A stretch of DNA of 64,000 nt from Xanthomonas fragariae (GTDB lineage Bacteria; Pseudomonadota; Gammaproteobacteria; Xanthomonadales; Xanthomonadaceae). Made by a program: the position numbers and the translations under genes. The notes beneath the pieces were generated by a model that saw nothing but the letters and a program-made list of their open reading frames with translations, had not been told where the DNA came from and did no database searches. Positions 50,531-60,737 of the stretch are shown piece after piece (position 1 is the stretch's first letter; each line of letters begins with the position of its first letter). The stretch lies in the NCBI RefSeq assembly GCF_900183975.1, contig NZ_LT853882.1, positions 985,501 through 1,049,500 on the forward strand, in the 5' to 3' direction.

Positions 50531-50878
50531 TGCTGCGTGACTGGGTTGGCCTTTGGTCGGCCCAGTTTCGTTTTGGAGCGCTGCATATGTGCGTTTCATA
50601 CAGTCATCGCATGTGCGCACGGCCCGATCGGCGGCCGCAACTGCTCAATTCTTCCCTGGCGCTGCGCTGCGACAACATGTCGCACAAATCTACGCGTATT
50701 TATTGCGATGGAGCATTGCAAATGGGTTTCGTGCAGGTGCAGCAAAGACTAAAATTGGCGTGCTAACCCGTGTCTTCGGTCTGCGCAGGCCACCTCAACT
50801 AGGACGTGCATGCGTCGGACGCATCCCGAAGGGGAGACGACGTACGAGGCTGGCGTTCCTTCGCATTTGGATCGACCG
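50531..50878. other. intergenic between tRNA-Thr and cyoA
   Basis: About 350 bp without a supported gene. TAAAAT near 50750 might be a -10 box for the cyo operon, with no certain -35. No terminator is evident after the tRNA. Confidence 0.3.
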
Positions 50879-51817
50879 ATGATTCCGCTGAAACATCTCA
50901 GGCGTTTACTTCGTCTAGGTCTGATGTTGCCGTTCCTGCTGTTGGCAGGCTGCAACTCGGCCATTCTCAATCCGAAAGGCCAGGTCGGCCACGACGAGAA
51001 ACAGCTGCTGATCACCTCAGTGGTGTTGATGCTGATCGTGGTCATCCCGGTGATCGTGATGGCGATTACGTTCGCGTGGAAATATCGCGCATCGAACACG
51101 AAGGCGCGCTACGAGCCGGACTGGTCGCACTCCACCGCCATTGAAGTGGTGGTGTGGTCGATCCCTTGCGTGATCATCTTGGTGCTGGCGGTGCTGACCT
51201 GGCGCTCCTCGCACGCGCTGGACCCGTACCGGCCGCTGGATTCGGACGTCAAGCCGATCAACATCGAAGCAGTGTCGCTGGACTGGAAGTGGATGTTCAT
51301 CTATCCAGACCAGGGCATTGCGACCGTCAACGAGATCGCGTTCCCGGTGCACACGCCGCTGAACTTCAAGATCACCTCCGATACAGTGATGAACACGTTC
51401 TTCATCCCGCAGCTGGGCACCATGATCTACGCGATGGCGGGCATGGAAACCAAGCTGCATCTGATCGCCAATGAGCCGGGCGAATACTTCGGCCTGTCGA
51501 CCAACTACAGCGGTCACGGTTTTTCGAAGATGAGCTTCAAGGCGCATGCCACCGATCAGGCTGGCTTCGATGCATGGATCGCTCAGGTCAAGGCATCGCC
51601 GAAGACATTGGACGCCACCGAGTACCAAGTGCTAGCCGCCAATCGCAACGATAAAGAACAGTATCCGGTTACCTACTACGCGTCGGTGCAGGACGGCATG
51701 TTCCGGTCGCTGATAGGCAAATACATGAATGGCCCGGGTCACCATCCGGAAGGCCACGGCGATCATCAGGCATCGGCTGTAGAGCCGGTTGCCATGTGCA
51801 CTTCTGGAGAAAAGTGA
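50879..51817 (+). CDS. cyoA: cytochrome bo ubiquinol oxidase subunit II
   Basis: 312-residue lipoprotein ([12 protein letters not shown]) with two membrane helices and a periplasmic cupredoxin domain. The CuA cysteines of cytochrome c oxidases are missing (the region reads [17 protein letters not shown]), so it is a quinol oxidase. Start at 50879 (MIPLKHLRR). Stop overlaps cyoB start by one base. The product takes part in aerobic respiration at high oxygen. Confidence 0.96.
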   Translation: MIPLKHLRRLLRLGLMLPFLLLAGCNSAILNPKGQVGHDEKQLLITSVVLMLIVVIPVIVMAITFAWKYRASNTKARYEPDWSHSTAIEVVVWSIPCVIILVLAVLTWRSSHALDPYRPLDSDVKPINIEAVSLDWKWMFIYPDQGIATVNEIAFPVHTPLNFKITSDTVMNTFFIPQLGTMIYAMAGMETKLHLIANEPGEYFGLSTNYSGHGFSKMSFKAHATDQAGFDAWIAQVKASPKTLDATEYQVLAANRNDKEQYPVTYYASVQDGMFRSLIGKYMNGPGHHPEGHGDHQASAVEPVAMCTSGEK

Positions 51818-53817
51818 TGCTAGGCAAACTTACGCTCGAGGCGGTTCCGTACCATGAGCCGATCATTATGGCTGCTCTCGGCGGCGCGAGCCTGCTCGGC
51901 CTGATCATCGCCGGCGCCGTCACCAAGTACAAGCTCTGGGGCTATCTGTGGAAGGAGTGGTTGACCTCGGTGGATCACAAGCGCATCGGTGTTATGTACA
52001 TCATCGTGGCGCTAGTCATGCTGCTGCGCGGCTTCGCCGATGCGGCGATGATGCGCACCCAGCAGGCGATCGCCCACGGCGGCAACGAAGGCATCTTTCC
52101 GCCGCATCACTACGATCAGATCTTCACCGCGCATGGCGTGATCATGATCTTCTTCATGGCCATGCCATTCATGACGGGTCTATTGAACGTCATCGTGCCG
52201 CTGCAGATCGGTGCACGCGATGTGGCGTTCCCGTTCTTGAATTCACTGAGCTTCTGGCTGTTCGTGGCCGGTGCGGCGTTGATCAACCTCTCGCTGGGCG
52301 TCGGTGAATTCGCGCAGACCGGTTGGTTGGCCTATCCGCCATTGTCGGGGCTGGAATACAGTCCAGGTGTCGGTGTGGACTACTACATCTGGGCGTTGCA
52401 GGTCTCAGGGTTAGGCACATTGCTGACCGGCATCAACTTCTTCGTCACGATCATGCGGATGCGCGCACCTGGCATGACCCTGATGCGGATGCCGATCTTC
52501 ACCTGGACCGCGTTGATCACCAACATCCTGATCATCGCGGCATTCCCGATCCTGACCGTGGCGCTGGCGCTGCTGGGTGCCGACCGTTATCTGGGTACGC
52601 ACTTCTTCACTAACGACGGTGGCGGCAACGCCATGATGTACGTCAACCTGATCTGGATCTGGGGTCACCCGGAAGTGTATATCCTGATCCTGCCGGCGTT
52701 CGGCATCTTCTCAGAGCTGATCGCGACCTATAGCCGCAAGCGTCTGTTTGGCTATACCTCGATGGTGTACGCCACCTCTTGCATCGGCGTTCTGTCGTTC
52801 GTGGTGTGGTTGCACCACTTCTTCACCATGGGCTCGGGTGCCAACGTCAATGCCTTCTTCGGCATCACGACGATGATCATCTCGATCCCGACCGGGGTGA
52901 AGATCTTCAACTGGCTGTTCACCATGTTCCGCGGTCGCGTGCACATGACAGCGCCAGTGTTGTGGACGATCGGCTTCATCATCACCTTCAGCATCGGCGG
53001 CATGACCGGCGTGATGTTGGCGATTCCGGCCGTGGACTTCGTGCTGCACAACAGCCTGTTCCTGATCGCGCATTTCCATAACGTGATCATCGGTGGCGTG
53101 GTGTTCGGTTACCTGGCAGGTCTGACCTACTGGTTCCCGAAGGCGTTCGGCTTCAGGCTTAACGAGAAGCTGGGCAAGGCTTCGTTCTGGTGCTGGATCA
53201 TCGGTTTCTTCGTGGCCTTCATGCCGCTGTACGTGCTCGGTTTCATGGGCATGACCCGCCGCATGAATACCTACAACCATCCAGAGTGGGCACCTTGGCT
53301 AATCGTGGCTGCGGTGGGTGCAGCGATCATCGGTACAGGCATCTTCCTCAATCTGGTGCAGATCGCTTACAGCGTCTGGAAGCGTAGGGAGCACATGGAT
53401 TACACCGGCGATCCGTGGGATGGCCGCACGCTGGAGTGGGCAACTTCTTCGCCGCCGCCGTTCTACAACTTCGCCGTGTTGCCGCACATCGACGACCGCG
53501 ATCAGTTCTGGGCCGATAAGCAGAACGGCAAGGGTTGGGTGCGACCGTCCAGGTACGAGCCGATCCATATGCCGCGTAATACCGGTGCAGGTGTCTATAT
53601 CGGTGCTTTCAGCGTGCTGCTGGGCTTCGGTATGATCTGGCACATCTGGTGGCTGGCCATCATCGGCCTGGTGGGCATGATCGGCAGCTTCATCGCACGG
53701 ACGTTCGATGACGACATCGATTACTGGGTGCCGGCCGACGAAGTGGAGCGCATCGAAAACGCACGTTTCGCCCTGCTCGAACAGCAACAGGCGGCGCAGG
53801 CCGCGAAGGTGGTATGA
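51817..53817 (+). CDS. cyoB: cytochrome bo ubiquinol oxidase subunit I
   Basis: 666-residue heme-copper oxidase core. Heme and CuB ligands are in [33 protein letters not shown] (His-Tyr crosslink pair), VWLHHFF and [12 protein letters not shown]. About fifteen helices; reduces O2 to water and pumps protons. Overlaps cyoA (TGATG) and cyoC (ATGA), consistent with one tightly coupled operon. Confidence 0.98.
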   Translation: MLGKLTLEAVPYHEPIIMAALGGASLLGLIIAGAVTKYKLWGYLWKEWLTSVDHKRIGVMYIIVALVMLLRGFADAAMMRTQQAIAHGGNEGIFPPHHYDQIFTAHGVIMIFFMAMPFMTGLLNVIVPLQIGARDVAFPFLNSLSFWLFVAGAALINLSLGVGEFAQTGWLAYPPLSGLEYSPGVGVDYYIWALQVSGLGTLLTGINFFVTIMRMRAPGMTLMRMPIFTWTALITNILIIAAFPILTVALALLGADRYLGTHFFTNDGGGNAMMYVNLIWIWGHPEVYILILPAFGIFSELIATYSRKRLFGYTSMVYATSCIGVLSFVVWLHHFFTMGSGANVNAFFGITTMIISIPTGVKIFNWLFTMFRGRVHMTAPVLWTIGFIITFSIGGMTGVMLAIPAVDFVLHNSLFLIAHFHNVIIGGVVFGYLAGLTYWFPKAFGFRLNEKLGKASFWCWIIGFFVAFMPLYVLGFMGMTRRMNTYNHPEWAPWLIVAAVGAAIIGTGIFLNLVQIAYSVWKRREHMDYTGDPWDGRTLEWATSSPPPFYNFAVLPHIDDRDQFWADKQNGKGWVRPSRYEPIHMPRNTGAGVYIGAFSVLLGFGMIWHIWWLAIIGLVGMIGSFIARTFDDDIDYWVPADEVERIENARFALLEQQQAAQAAKVV

Positions 53818-54446
53818 CCATGGCTTCCTCGACCACGCTTGACCACGCCGCCCACCCGGGCGGCCACGATCACGATCACGAACATCACGACGCCGGTGGC
53901 AACACCGTCTTCGGGTTCTGGGTCTATCTGATGAGCGACTGCTTGCTGTTTGCCGGTCTGTTCGCCACCTACGCAGTGCTCTCAGGCGCCACGGTGGATG
54001 GACCGACGGCCAAGGAGCTGTTCGATCTGAAGTTCGTGCTGGTGGAAACCTTCCTGCTGTTGTTCAGCAGTTTGAGCTTCGGCGTTGCGATGATCTCGGC
54101 GCACAAGCGCAATATGACCGGGCTATATGCCTGGTTAGGCGTCACCGCGCTGCTGGGTATCGGCTTTGTGTGCATGGAAGTCTATGAGTTCAATCACCTG
54201 ATCCACGAAGGTGCCGGCCCGGGGCGTAGTGCATTCCTGTCGGCCTTCTTCACCTTGGTGGGCACGCACGGATTGCACGTGACTTCCGGCCTGCTTTGGA
54301 TGGCGGTGCTGGTGATCCAGATCTCCAAGAACGGCCTGACTTCGCGCAACAGCACGCGTCTGGCCTGCCTGAGCCTTTTCTGGCACTTCTTGGACATCAT
54401 CTGGATCGGTGTGTTCACCGTCGTCTATCTGTTGGGAGCGCTGTAA
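53814..54446 (+). CDS. cyoC: cytochrome bo ubiquinol oxidase subunit III
   Basis: 210 residues, five helices, with a His/Asp-rich soluble start ([14 protein letters not shown]) then [24 protein letters not shown], characteristic of the quinol-oxidase type. The start is taken at 53814, inside the cyoB stop; the ATG at 53820 is an alternative. Confidence 0.96.
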   Translation: MTMASSTTLDHAAHPGGHDHDHEHHDAGGNTVFGFWVYLMSDCLLFAGLFATYAVLSGATVDGPTAKELFDLKFVLVETFLLLFSSLSFGVAMISAHKRNMTGLYAWLGVTALLGIGFVCMEVYEFNHLIHEGAGPGRSAFLSAFFTLVGTHGLHVTSGLLWMAVLVIQISKNGLTSRNSTRLACLSLFWHFLDIIWIGVFTVVYLLGAL

Positions 54447-54781
54447 TGGCCAATCACCACCACACCGAAACCGCTGCCGACGCCTATGCAGGCGGCTTGA
54501 AGTCCTATCTGACCGGCTTTGTGATGGCCGTGATCCTCACTGCCATCCCATTTGCGATGGTGATGAGCGGAGCGTTCTCCAAGAGCGTCACCGTTATCGT
54601 GATCTCGCTGATGGCCGCCGTACAGATGCTGGTGCATATGGTGTATTTCCTGCATATGGATCGCTCGCCCGAGCAGCGTTCCAACGTGCAGGTGGGCCTG
54701 TTCTCGCTGCTGATCATCGGCATCGTGATCGTTGGCTCGCTGTGGGTGCTGCACAACATGAACGTCAACATGATGCATTGA
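54446..54781 (+). CDS. cyoD: cytochrome bo ubiquinol oxidase subunit IV
   Basis: 111 residues with three helices; the ATG at 54446 shares its A with the cyoC TAA. Short His-rich start (ANHHHTETAAD), LMAAVQMLVHMVYFLHMD typical of CyoD. Assists assembly of the CuB site. Last gene of the operon; no cyoE farnesyltransferase follows here. Confidence 0.95.
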   Translation: MANHHHTETAADAYAGGLKSYLTGFVMAVILTAIPFAMVMSGAFSKSVTVIVISLMAAVQMLVHMVYFLHMDRSPEQRSNVQVGLFSLLIIGIVIVGSLWVLHNMNVNMMH

Positions 54782-54822
54782 GACGGCGCCACGCCAAATC
54801 GAAGCATGCTGGATCAAAGAAG

Positions 54823-54849
54823 GCCGCCAAGTGAATGGCGGCTTTTTTT
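54823..54849 (+). terminator. terminator of cyoABCD
   Basis: Stem GCCGCCA / TGGCGGC with loop AGTGAA, then T7. Confidence 0.93.
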
Positions 54850-54949
54850 GCGGATGAATCGCCTGCGACATGACCAATGGCATACGGGGAAGCGCTGGCG
54901 GGCGCTTAGCATCGTGGGCTTGCCTGTTCCAGGTCACTGCGGAGTTGCG

Positions 54950-56830
54950 ATGAAAATGCCCACCTTGTTGTCCGTGTCTTTGCTGGCGGCGCTGTCGTTG
55001 CCCGCAGCCGCGCAAACCGCACCGCCACAAGATGTGCCATTTGAAGGCACCTTGAAGATCGATGTCGATGCCACCGATCTGGCGCACCGCATCTTCAAGG
55101 TCAAGACCACCATGCCGGCCAAGCCGGGTCCGATGACACTGCTGTATCCACAGTGGATTCCCGGCGATCACTCGCCGACCGGGCCGATCGACAAGCTTGC
55201 CGGTCTTGTGATCAAGGTCGATGGCAAGGTGGTGCCGTGGACACGCGATCAGTTCGACGTGTACGCCTTCAAGATTGACGTGTCGCAGGGTGCCACCGAG
55301 CTGGTGGCCGAGTTCAAGTTTCTCTCGCCGCAGGCCCCCAACCAGGGCCGGGTGATGATGACGCCGGAAATGCTCAACCTGCAGTGGAACACCGCTGCGC
55401 TCTATCCGGCCGGTTACTTGGCACGCAACATTAAGGCGCAGGCCAGCGTCACGCTGCCGGCCGGCTGGAGCTATGCCACCGCATTGGAAACCGACCACCG
55501 CGTCGGCGACACGGTGACCTTCAAGCCGATCGATTTCGACGACCTGGTCGACTCGCCGATGTTCGCCGGCAAGTACTACAAGCGCGTGGAGCTGAGCAAC
55601 GCCAAGCAGCCGGTGTACCTCAACGTGTTCGCCGACGACGCCAAGTCGCTGGAGTCCAAGCCCGAACAGATCAAGGCGCATGCGTCCCTGGTGCAGCAGA
55701 TGGACAAGCTTTACGGCGCACGCCATTTCGACCATTACGAATTTCTGCTCGCGCTGACCAAGAAGTTGGGTGGCATCGGCCTGGAGCACCACCGTTCCAG
55801 CGAAAACAGTGGCCCGCCGAATTACTTCACCGAGTGGGACAAGAGCTGGACCGGGCGCGACCTGCTTGCACATGAGTTCAACCATTCCTGGAACGGTAAA
55901 TACCGCCGTGGCGCCGACCTGTATACGCCGAATTTCAACGTGCCGATGGGCGACAGCCTATTGTGGTTGTATGAAGGCCAGACCCAGTTCTGGGGCGAAG
56001 TGATGGCTGCGCGGTCGGGCCTGTGGACGCAGGACCAGGCACGCGAGATTTTGGCAGTCGTCGCTGCGACCCAAGAGCGCGGCCGCCCCGGGATGGCCTG
56101 GCGCACTGTGCAGGACACCACCAACGACCCGGCTATGTCGATGCGCCGCCCGAAGGCGTACCGCAGCTACCAGATGAGCGAGGATTATTACTCCGGCGGC
56201 CAGATGATGTGGCTGGAAGTGGATAGCAAGCTGCGTCAGCTGACCAACAACAAGCGCTCCATCGACGACTTCGGCAAGGCGTTTTTCGGCATGAAGAACG
56301 GCGATTGGGGTGTCAATCCGTACACCTTCGACGACATCGTCGCCACGCTCAACGACGTGGCCTCCTACGACTGGGCGAGCCTGCTGCGCAGCCGAATGGA
56401 CGGGCACGGCTCCTTGAACGGTGGCATCGAAGCCAACGGCTGGAAGCTGGTCTACAACGACGAGCCGAACCTGGCGATCAAGACCTACGAAAGCAACGAG
56501 AGTGACGTCATCCTGAGGCTGTCGTTGGGTTTGTCGCTGGAAGGCTCCGGTGAAATCAACGAAGTGCTGTGGGACAGCCCGGCGTTCAATGCAGGCCTGA
56601 TCAACGGCAATACGATCGTCGCAGTCAACGGCCGCGCCTTCAGTGCCGAAGTCATCAAGGACGCAATCAAAGCCGCCAAGGACACCACCACGCCGATCGA
56701 ATTGCTGGTCAAACGTCTGGATCGCTACGACACCGTGCGCATCGATTACCACGGCGGGCTGTCGTATCCGCATCTAGAGCGTATTGCCGGCAAGCCGGAT
56801 CGCTTGAGCGAATTGTACAAGGCGCGTTGA
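54950..56830 (+). CDS. M61-family glycyl aminopeptidase
   Basis: 626-residue exported metallopeptidase with a Sec signal (LLSVSLLAALSLPAAAQ). The zinc motif is LLAHEFNHSWNGK near residue 307, with the third ligand in LWLYEGQTQFWGE near residue 340. A PDZ domain near the end has EVLWDSPAFNAGLINGNTIVAVNGRAF-like sequence. M61 enzymes of this layout cut after Gly/Ala at peptide N-termini in the periplasm. The ATG at 54950 has GGAG upstream; the in-frame extension has no signal peptide. Confidence 0.92.
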   Translation: MKMPTLLSVSLLAALSLPAAAQTAPPQDVPFEGTLKIDVDATDLAHRIFKVKTTMPAKPGPMTLLYPQWIPGDHSPTGPIDKLAGLVIKVDGKVVPWTRDQFDVYAFKIDVSQGATELVAEFKFLSPQAPNQGRVMMTPEMLNLQWNTAALYPAGYLARNIKAQASVTLPAGWSYATALETDHRVGDTVTFKPIDFDDLVDSPMFAGKYYKRVELSNAKQPVYLNVFADDAKSLESKPEQIKAHASLVQQMDKLYGARHFDHYEFLLALTKKLGGIGLEHHRSSENSGPPNYFTEWDKSWTGRDLLAHEFNHSWNGKYRRGADLYTPNFNVPMGDSLLWLYEGQTQFWGEVMAARSGLWTQDQAREILAVVAATQERGRPGMAWRTVQDTTNDPAMSMRRPKAYRSYQMSEDYYSGGQMMWLEVDSKLRQLTNNKRSIDDFGKAFFGMKNGDWGVNPYTFDDIVATLNDVASYDWASLLRSRMDGHGSLNGGIEANGWKLVYNDEPNLAIKTYESNESDVILRLSLGLSLEGSGEINEVLWDSPAFNAGLINGNTIVAVNGRAFSAEVIKDAIKAAKDTTTPIELLVKRLDRYDTVRIDYHGGLSYPHLERIAGKPDRLSELYKAR

Positions 56831-57152
56831 TGGATGATTCCCCGCTCTTGTGAGGTGAGCGGGGAGTGTGTGGGCTCTGCAGCTGCATGGTCGGTAGTGA
56901 TCGATCATGCAGCTTCCGATGAGTTGGTTGTCGTCGATACCGATGTCGACTCATCTAACGAAAGGCATTGCGCTAGCCACGTGTTTCGACGTCGTCGATG
57001 TGTCCCACGTAGAGCGCCGTGGTTGAAGTGCACAGTTGCAAGTCATCCAGCAGCGCTGTCAGCCTAGACGAATTCCCGATCCCGCCAGCGTCGCACATCC
57101 TGAGACCAACGGCGGCTATCCTGTTGTTCCAAAATCGATTGGCTAGATGACG
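56831..57152. other. intergenic between M61 peptidase and radA
   Basis: About 320 bp. Contains a 9-bp inverted repeat (AGCTGCATG ... CATGCAGCT) at about 56880-56915 and otherwise nothing recognised. Confidence 0.35.
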
Positions 57153-58550
57153 ATGGCGAAGGCCAAAACCAAAACAGCCTATGTCTGCGGCGAATGCGGC
57201 GCCGAGTACAACAAATGGCAGGGCCAGTGCACCGAATGCGGTGTATGGAACACGCTAAGCGAAATCGTGCTCAAAAGCGCGACGCCTGGCAGCAAGGCCT
57301 CGCCAGCGGCATCGCGGCGTAGCGGCTGGGCGGGTAAGGCCGAGGCACCCAAAATCACCGCGCTCAAAGATGTGCAGCAGTCCGAGCAGGCGCGTGTGTC
57401 CACCGGCATCGGCGAGTTCGATCGGGTGCTGGGCGGTGGGCTGGTCGAAGGTGTAGTGGTGCTGATTGGTGGCGACCCCGGCATCGGCAAGTCGACGTTG
57501 TTGCTGCAGGCGTTGGCAAGCATGGCCAGCACGTTGCCGGTGTTGTATGTCACCGGCGAGGAATCGCTGGCGCAGGTCGCCGGGCGTGCGGTGCGCCTGG
57601 ATCTGCCATTGGAAGGTTTGAATGCACTGGCCGAAACCGGAATCGAAAACATCCTGCAGCACGCCAGCGTGGCGCGGCCGAAGTTGATCGTGGCCGACTC
57701 GGTGCAGACGCTGTGGACCGAGTCGCTGACCGCAGCTCCCGGTTCGGTTAGCCAGGTGCGCGAGAGCGCGGCGCGGCTTGTGCGCTATGCCAAGGAGACC
57801 GGCACTGCCGTGTTTCTGGTCGGCCATGTCACCAAGGAAGGTGGTATCGCCGGCCCGCGCGTGCTCGAGCACATGGTCGATGCGGTGTTGTATTTCGAAG
57901 GTGAGAGTGGGAGCCGGTTTCGGTTGTTGCGCGCTTTCAAGAACCGCTTCGGTGCGGTCAACGAGTTGGGCGTATTCGCGATGGGCGAGAAGGGTCTCAA
58001 GGAGGTGTCCAACCCGTCGGCGATCTTCCTGTCCGGCGGCAGCACACAGCAGCCCGGAAGTTGCGTGATGGTCACCCGCGAAGGCACCCGGCCGTTGATG
58101 GTGGAGGTGCAGGCCTTGGTCGATGCCTCGCCGTTGTCCAATCCGCGTCGGGTTGCGGTGGGGTTGGAGCAGAACCGGCTTGCGATGTTGCTGGCGGTGC
58201 TGCATCGCCACGGCGGTATTGTGGTGGGCGATCAAGACGTGTTCGTCAACGTGGTGGGCGGCATCCGCGTGCAGGAAACCGCAGCCGATCTGCCGGTGTT
58301 GCTGGCGGTGCTGTCTTCGCTGCGCGACTGCCCGTTGTCCGAGAAGACCATTGCGTTTGGCGAAGTGGGGCTGTCCGGCGAAATTCGTCCGGTACCCAAC
58401 GGCGAGGACCGCCTGAAGGAAGCCGCGACGCATGGTTTCAAGCGCGGGATCGTGCCCAGAGCCAATGCGCCCAAGACGGCCAGCATCAAGGGAATGGAGA
58501 TCATCGCAGTGGAGCGGCTGAGTCAGGCGCTGGAAGCGTCGGCCGACTGA
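57153..58550 (+). CDS. radA: DNA repair protein RadA
   Basis: RecA-like branch-migration helicase. 465 residues: N-terminal C4 zinc finger (AYVCGECGAEYNKWQGQCTECG split as CxxC and CxxC), P-loop GGDPGIGKSTLLLQ, the RadA-specific FKNRFGAVNE, and a C-terminal Lon-like domain (FVNVVGGIRVQETAADLPVLL). Start at 57153 (MAKAKTKT) or the ATG two codons earlier. Monocistronic. Confidence 0.97.
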   Translation: MAKAKTKTAYVCGECGAEYNKWQGQCTECGVWNTLSEIVLKSATPGSKASPAASRRSGWAGKAEAPKITALKDVQQSEQARVSTGIGEFDRVLGGGLVEGVVVLIGGDPGIGKSTLLLQALASMASTLPVLYVTGEESLAQVAGRAVRLDLPLEGLNALAETGIENILQHASVARPKLIVADSVQTLWTESLTAAPGSVSQVRESAARLVRYAKETGTAVFLVGHVTKEGGIAGPRVLEHMVDAVLYFEGESGSRFRLLRAFKNRFGAVNELGVFAMGEKGLKEVSNPSAIFLSGGSTQQPGSCVMVTREGTRPLMVEVQALVDASPLSNPRRVAVGLEQNRLAMLLAVLHRHGGIVVGDQDVFVNVVGGIRVQETAADLPVLLAVLSSLRDCPLSEKTIAFGEVGLSGEIRPVPNGEDRLKEAATHGFKRGIVPRANAPKTASIKGMEIIAVERLSQALEASAD

Positions 58551-58563
58551 CGAGCCGATACGT

Positions 58564-58611
58564 CTGCCGGACATGCGGTGCGCTCGGCGGCGTGCACCGC
58601 ATGTCCGGCAG
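58564..58611. repeat. 18-bp perfect hairpin after radA
   Basis: CTGCCGGACATGCGGTGC, twelve-base loop, GCACCGCATGTCCGGCAG: a perfect 18-bp stem starting 14 bases after the radA stop. No T run follows. May stabilise or end the radA transcript, or be a REP-like palindrome. Confidence 0.8.
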
Positions 58612-58908
58612 GGCGTCGCAGCCTGCCTGTGTCCGACAGCTGCATGCACAGGCGATCAATCCGGATTCTCAAGCCGGCGCTCGCCTGCAGTGATCGTCCA
58701 AGCGCTACGGCGCATCGCAGCGTATGGGGCGCTCGTATCTGCAGCGGCTGGCCGCTGCCGACCGTCCGTCGCACAGCGTTTGGCGATATGCATTGGGCCG
58801 CAAAGAAACCATTTTCACCAGAGTGCGGCTATGGCAACATGTGCGGCCCGTTGCGCAGTGCCGCCAGATCACAGATACCGCTCACTGCTCATTACGAGAA
58901 GAGTCACG

Positions 58909-59240
58909 ATGGAATGCATGCTGCTGCCGATCAAGCGCTGTGCCGACTTCCTCGCTCGCGTCGCGAGGAATATTGGATGTTTGCGCTGATGCAGTTCTTG
59001 GTCCTGGCGGTGCTCGGTGGCTTGTTTGCCATCGCTGCAGCAGTGTTGGGCGGCGAAAATGGTCCCGGTCCGGTGGACTGGGGTGGGGGTGTTCGCCGTT
59101 TTGACGAACTTGCTATTGGCATGATCAGCCTGGTGCCTTATGTCGGTTTTATCGTCTTGCTGGTCTTCATGTGCATCGAGGACACGCCCGGCCCGAACGA
59201 ATACGGCGAGAATCCGAGCAGTAATCTGCAATACACGTGA
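58909..59240 (+). pseudogene. frameshifted DUF805 membrane-protein gene
   Basis: From ATG 58909 the frame reads ECMLLPIKRCADF and then runs out of family. A second frame carries RSRREEYWMFALMQFLVLAVLGG ... VPYVGFIVLLVFMCIEDTPGPNEYG to 59240. A usual DUF805 protein has ADFxGRSRRxEYW, so about four bases are missing near 58948. The middle segment also looks shortened. Restart at ATG 58977 would give 87 residues with two helices. Confidence 0.7.
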
Positions 59241-59447
59241 TTGAACGACGGCTTAGGGATTTCCATGTGCCGTTGTCTTTGCGTCGTACCGTTACCACGT
59301 TGCGGTAGTGATCGCGGGGCGCGGGCCATGACGTGCGGTTTAATCTGTTAGCGCATCATTTCAATGACGGCAAAGTGCGGACTTTAGCGGCGCCGCAGCA
59401 ACGAAATGGCATGCAGCGAAAGCACTTGGCGATGTGCAATGCATTTA

Positions 59448-59600
59448 GGGAAGCTTTGAACAACTCCTCCATGAGCCTTCGATAAACAACCAAGGCGATC
59501 GCCGATATGCATAATTGCTTGATTTTCACTATGGACAATCGCCGCGTTTGAGAAACATTCCAAGTTCACTCGCTACGCCGTGAGTTGTTCAAAAGTTCCC
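59448..59600 (-). mobile_element. MITE-like repeat, copy 1
   Basis: 153 bp bounded by GGGAAGCTTTGAACAACTC and GAGTTGTTCAAAAGTTCCC (near-perfect inverted ends). Read on the minus strand it matches copy 2 at 60738-60908 over almost its entire length, including GAGTGAACTTGGAATGTT and GAAAATCAAGCA. No coding capacity. It ends 21 bases after the hrpG stop codon. Confidence 0.8.
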
Positions 59601-59621
59601 TGGCGCCAGATCAACGCTCGC

Positions 59622-60407
59622 TCAGCAAGCCGCCGCGCGATGCGCCGGGCTGGGACTGACTGCCTTGCTCATCGTCACTGCATCCTTGTCGTGCGCGGAC
59701 AGTTCCAGCTTGTAGCCGTGCGAATACACAGTTCTGATGCGCACCGCTCCGCTGTGATTGCATAGCTGCAATTTCTTGCGCAGCTTGTAGATGTGCTGCT
59801 CCATGGTGCGGTCGGTGAACTCGGTGTGACTACCCCATACTGCCTTGGCCAGTTGGCAGCGGCGAAAGCACACGCCGGGGCTGGAAAACAGCAGCCATGC
59901 AATCGAGAACTCACGCGCAGTCAGGACGATCGGCTTGCCGTGCATATACACGGTATTTTCGTCGCGTATCAATTGGTACGGACCAAGGCTGAGATGCTGT
60001 GTTTCCGGGCAAGCCTGCGCCACCGGCGAGATCGCCAAGGCTGCGCGCACATGCAGTTCGTGCGAATTGAATGGCAGCGCGAGCACGTCCTGCGCGCCTG
60101 CGCGATACCAGGCCAGAATGTCGTTGGCGCAATCGAAACGCCCCAGCACGATCAGCGGCGTGGGATGACCACTATGGCAGTGCTGCCAAGCCAGCACAGA
60201 GCTGTCGTCGGAAGCAACACAGGTCGCATCGAAGATCAGCAGCTCGCAAGCCGAATGCCGCAGCGAGCGCAGGAGCTCAAGTTCATCGGAGAACACCGAA
60301 AAACTCGGCGGAAGCGGTGCAAGGCTGGCGTTGACCTGCGATGCCAGACGCGCGTCCTGCGTCAACAGGAAAGCCGATCCGTGCTGGTTGGGCGGATTGC
60401 CGTACAT
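59622..60407 (-). CDS. hrpG: HrpG, OmpR-family regulator of the Hrp type III system
   Basis: Master regulator of Xanthomonas pathogenicity; it activates hrpX and so the type III secretion and effector regulons. 261 residues. The receiver-like domain has the acceptor-type Asp in CELLIFDATC but reads DVLALPFNSHEL where active receivers have a T/K-P motif, so its switch chemistry is atypical. The winged-helix domain follows (LTAREFSIAWLLF ... RTMEQHIYKLRKKL ... RTVYSHGYKLEL). Start at 60407 (MYGNPPNQHG), eight bases after GGAAGG. Divergent from hrpX, as in other xanthomonads. Confidence 0.95.
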   Translation of the reverse strand: MYGNPPNQHGSAFLLTQDARLASQVNASLAPLPPSFSVFSDELELLRSLRHSACELLIFDATCVASDDSSVLAWQHCHSGHPTPLIVLGRFDCANDILAWYRAGAQDVLALPFNSHELHVRAALAISPVAQACPETQHLSLGPYQLIRDENTVYMHGKPIVLTAREFSIAWLLFSSPGVCFRRCQLAKAVWGSHTEFTDRTMEQHIYKLRKKLQLCNHSGAVRIRTVYSHGYKLELSAHDKDAVTMSKAVSPSPAHRAAAC

Positions 60408-60528
60408 CAGCCGGCCTTCCCATGACGGCACACATACCAGTGGTAGGTCGGATGCCTATGACGGGCGATCGGTGCCAATACAAAACCTATATGTAGAGAT
60501 AAGTGCATTGCCAGACCTTTCGGCTGCC

Positions 60529-60537
60529 GGGGGGGGG
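60529..60537. repeat. nine-G tract upstream of hrpG
   Basis: A run of nine G on the plus strand (C9 in the hrpG sense strand), about 120 bases before the hrpG start. Mononucleotide runs of this length can change by slippage. Confidence 0.85.
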
Positions 60538-60737
60538 CGACCATTATCAGACGAATGGTATGTACCATTGCAAAGCCAGAAAGTTGCATTGTTGCGCACG
60601 TTTCTTCGGATTTGCGCAGGTTGGCTTTAACCTGCGCTCATCTAGGCGTAACAGAGCTCTTACAGTTCAAGCATGCATGATGCGTCTGTGACAGCAGCAT
60701 AGGGACTGCCACGGGCACACACGGCCCTGATGACCCA

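Noticed and set aside
50455..50878. tRNA-Thr as an integration site for a genomic island
   Set aside because: No integrase, no direct repeat of the tRNA 3' end, and conserved core genes on both sides.
54425..55885. Minus-strand open frame opposite cyoD and the M61 gene
   Set aside because: Crosses two well-supported genes and a terminator; composition typical of antisense frames.
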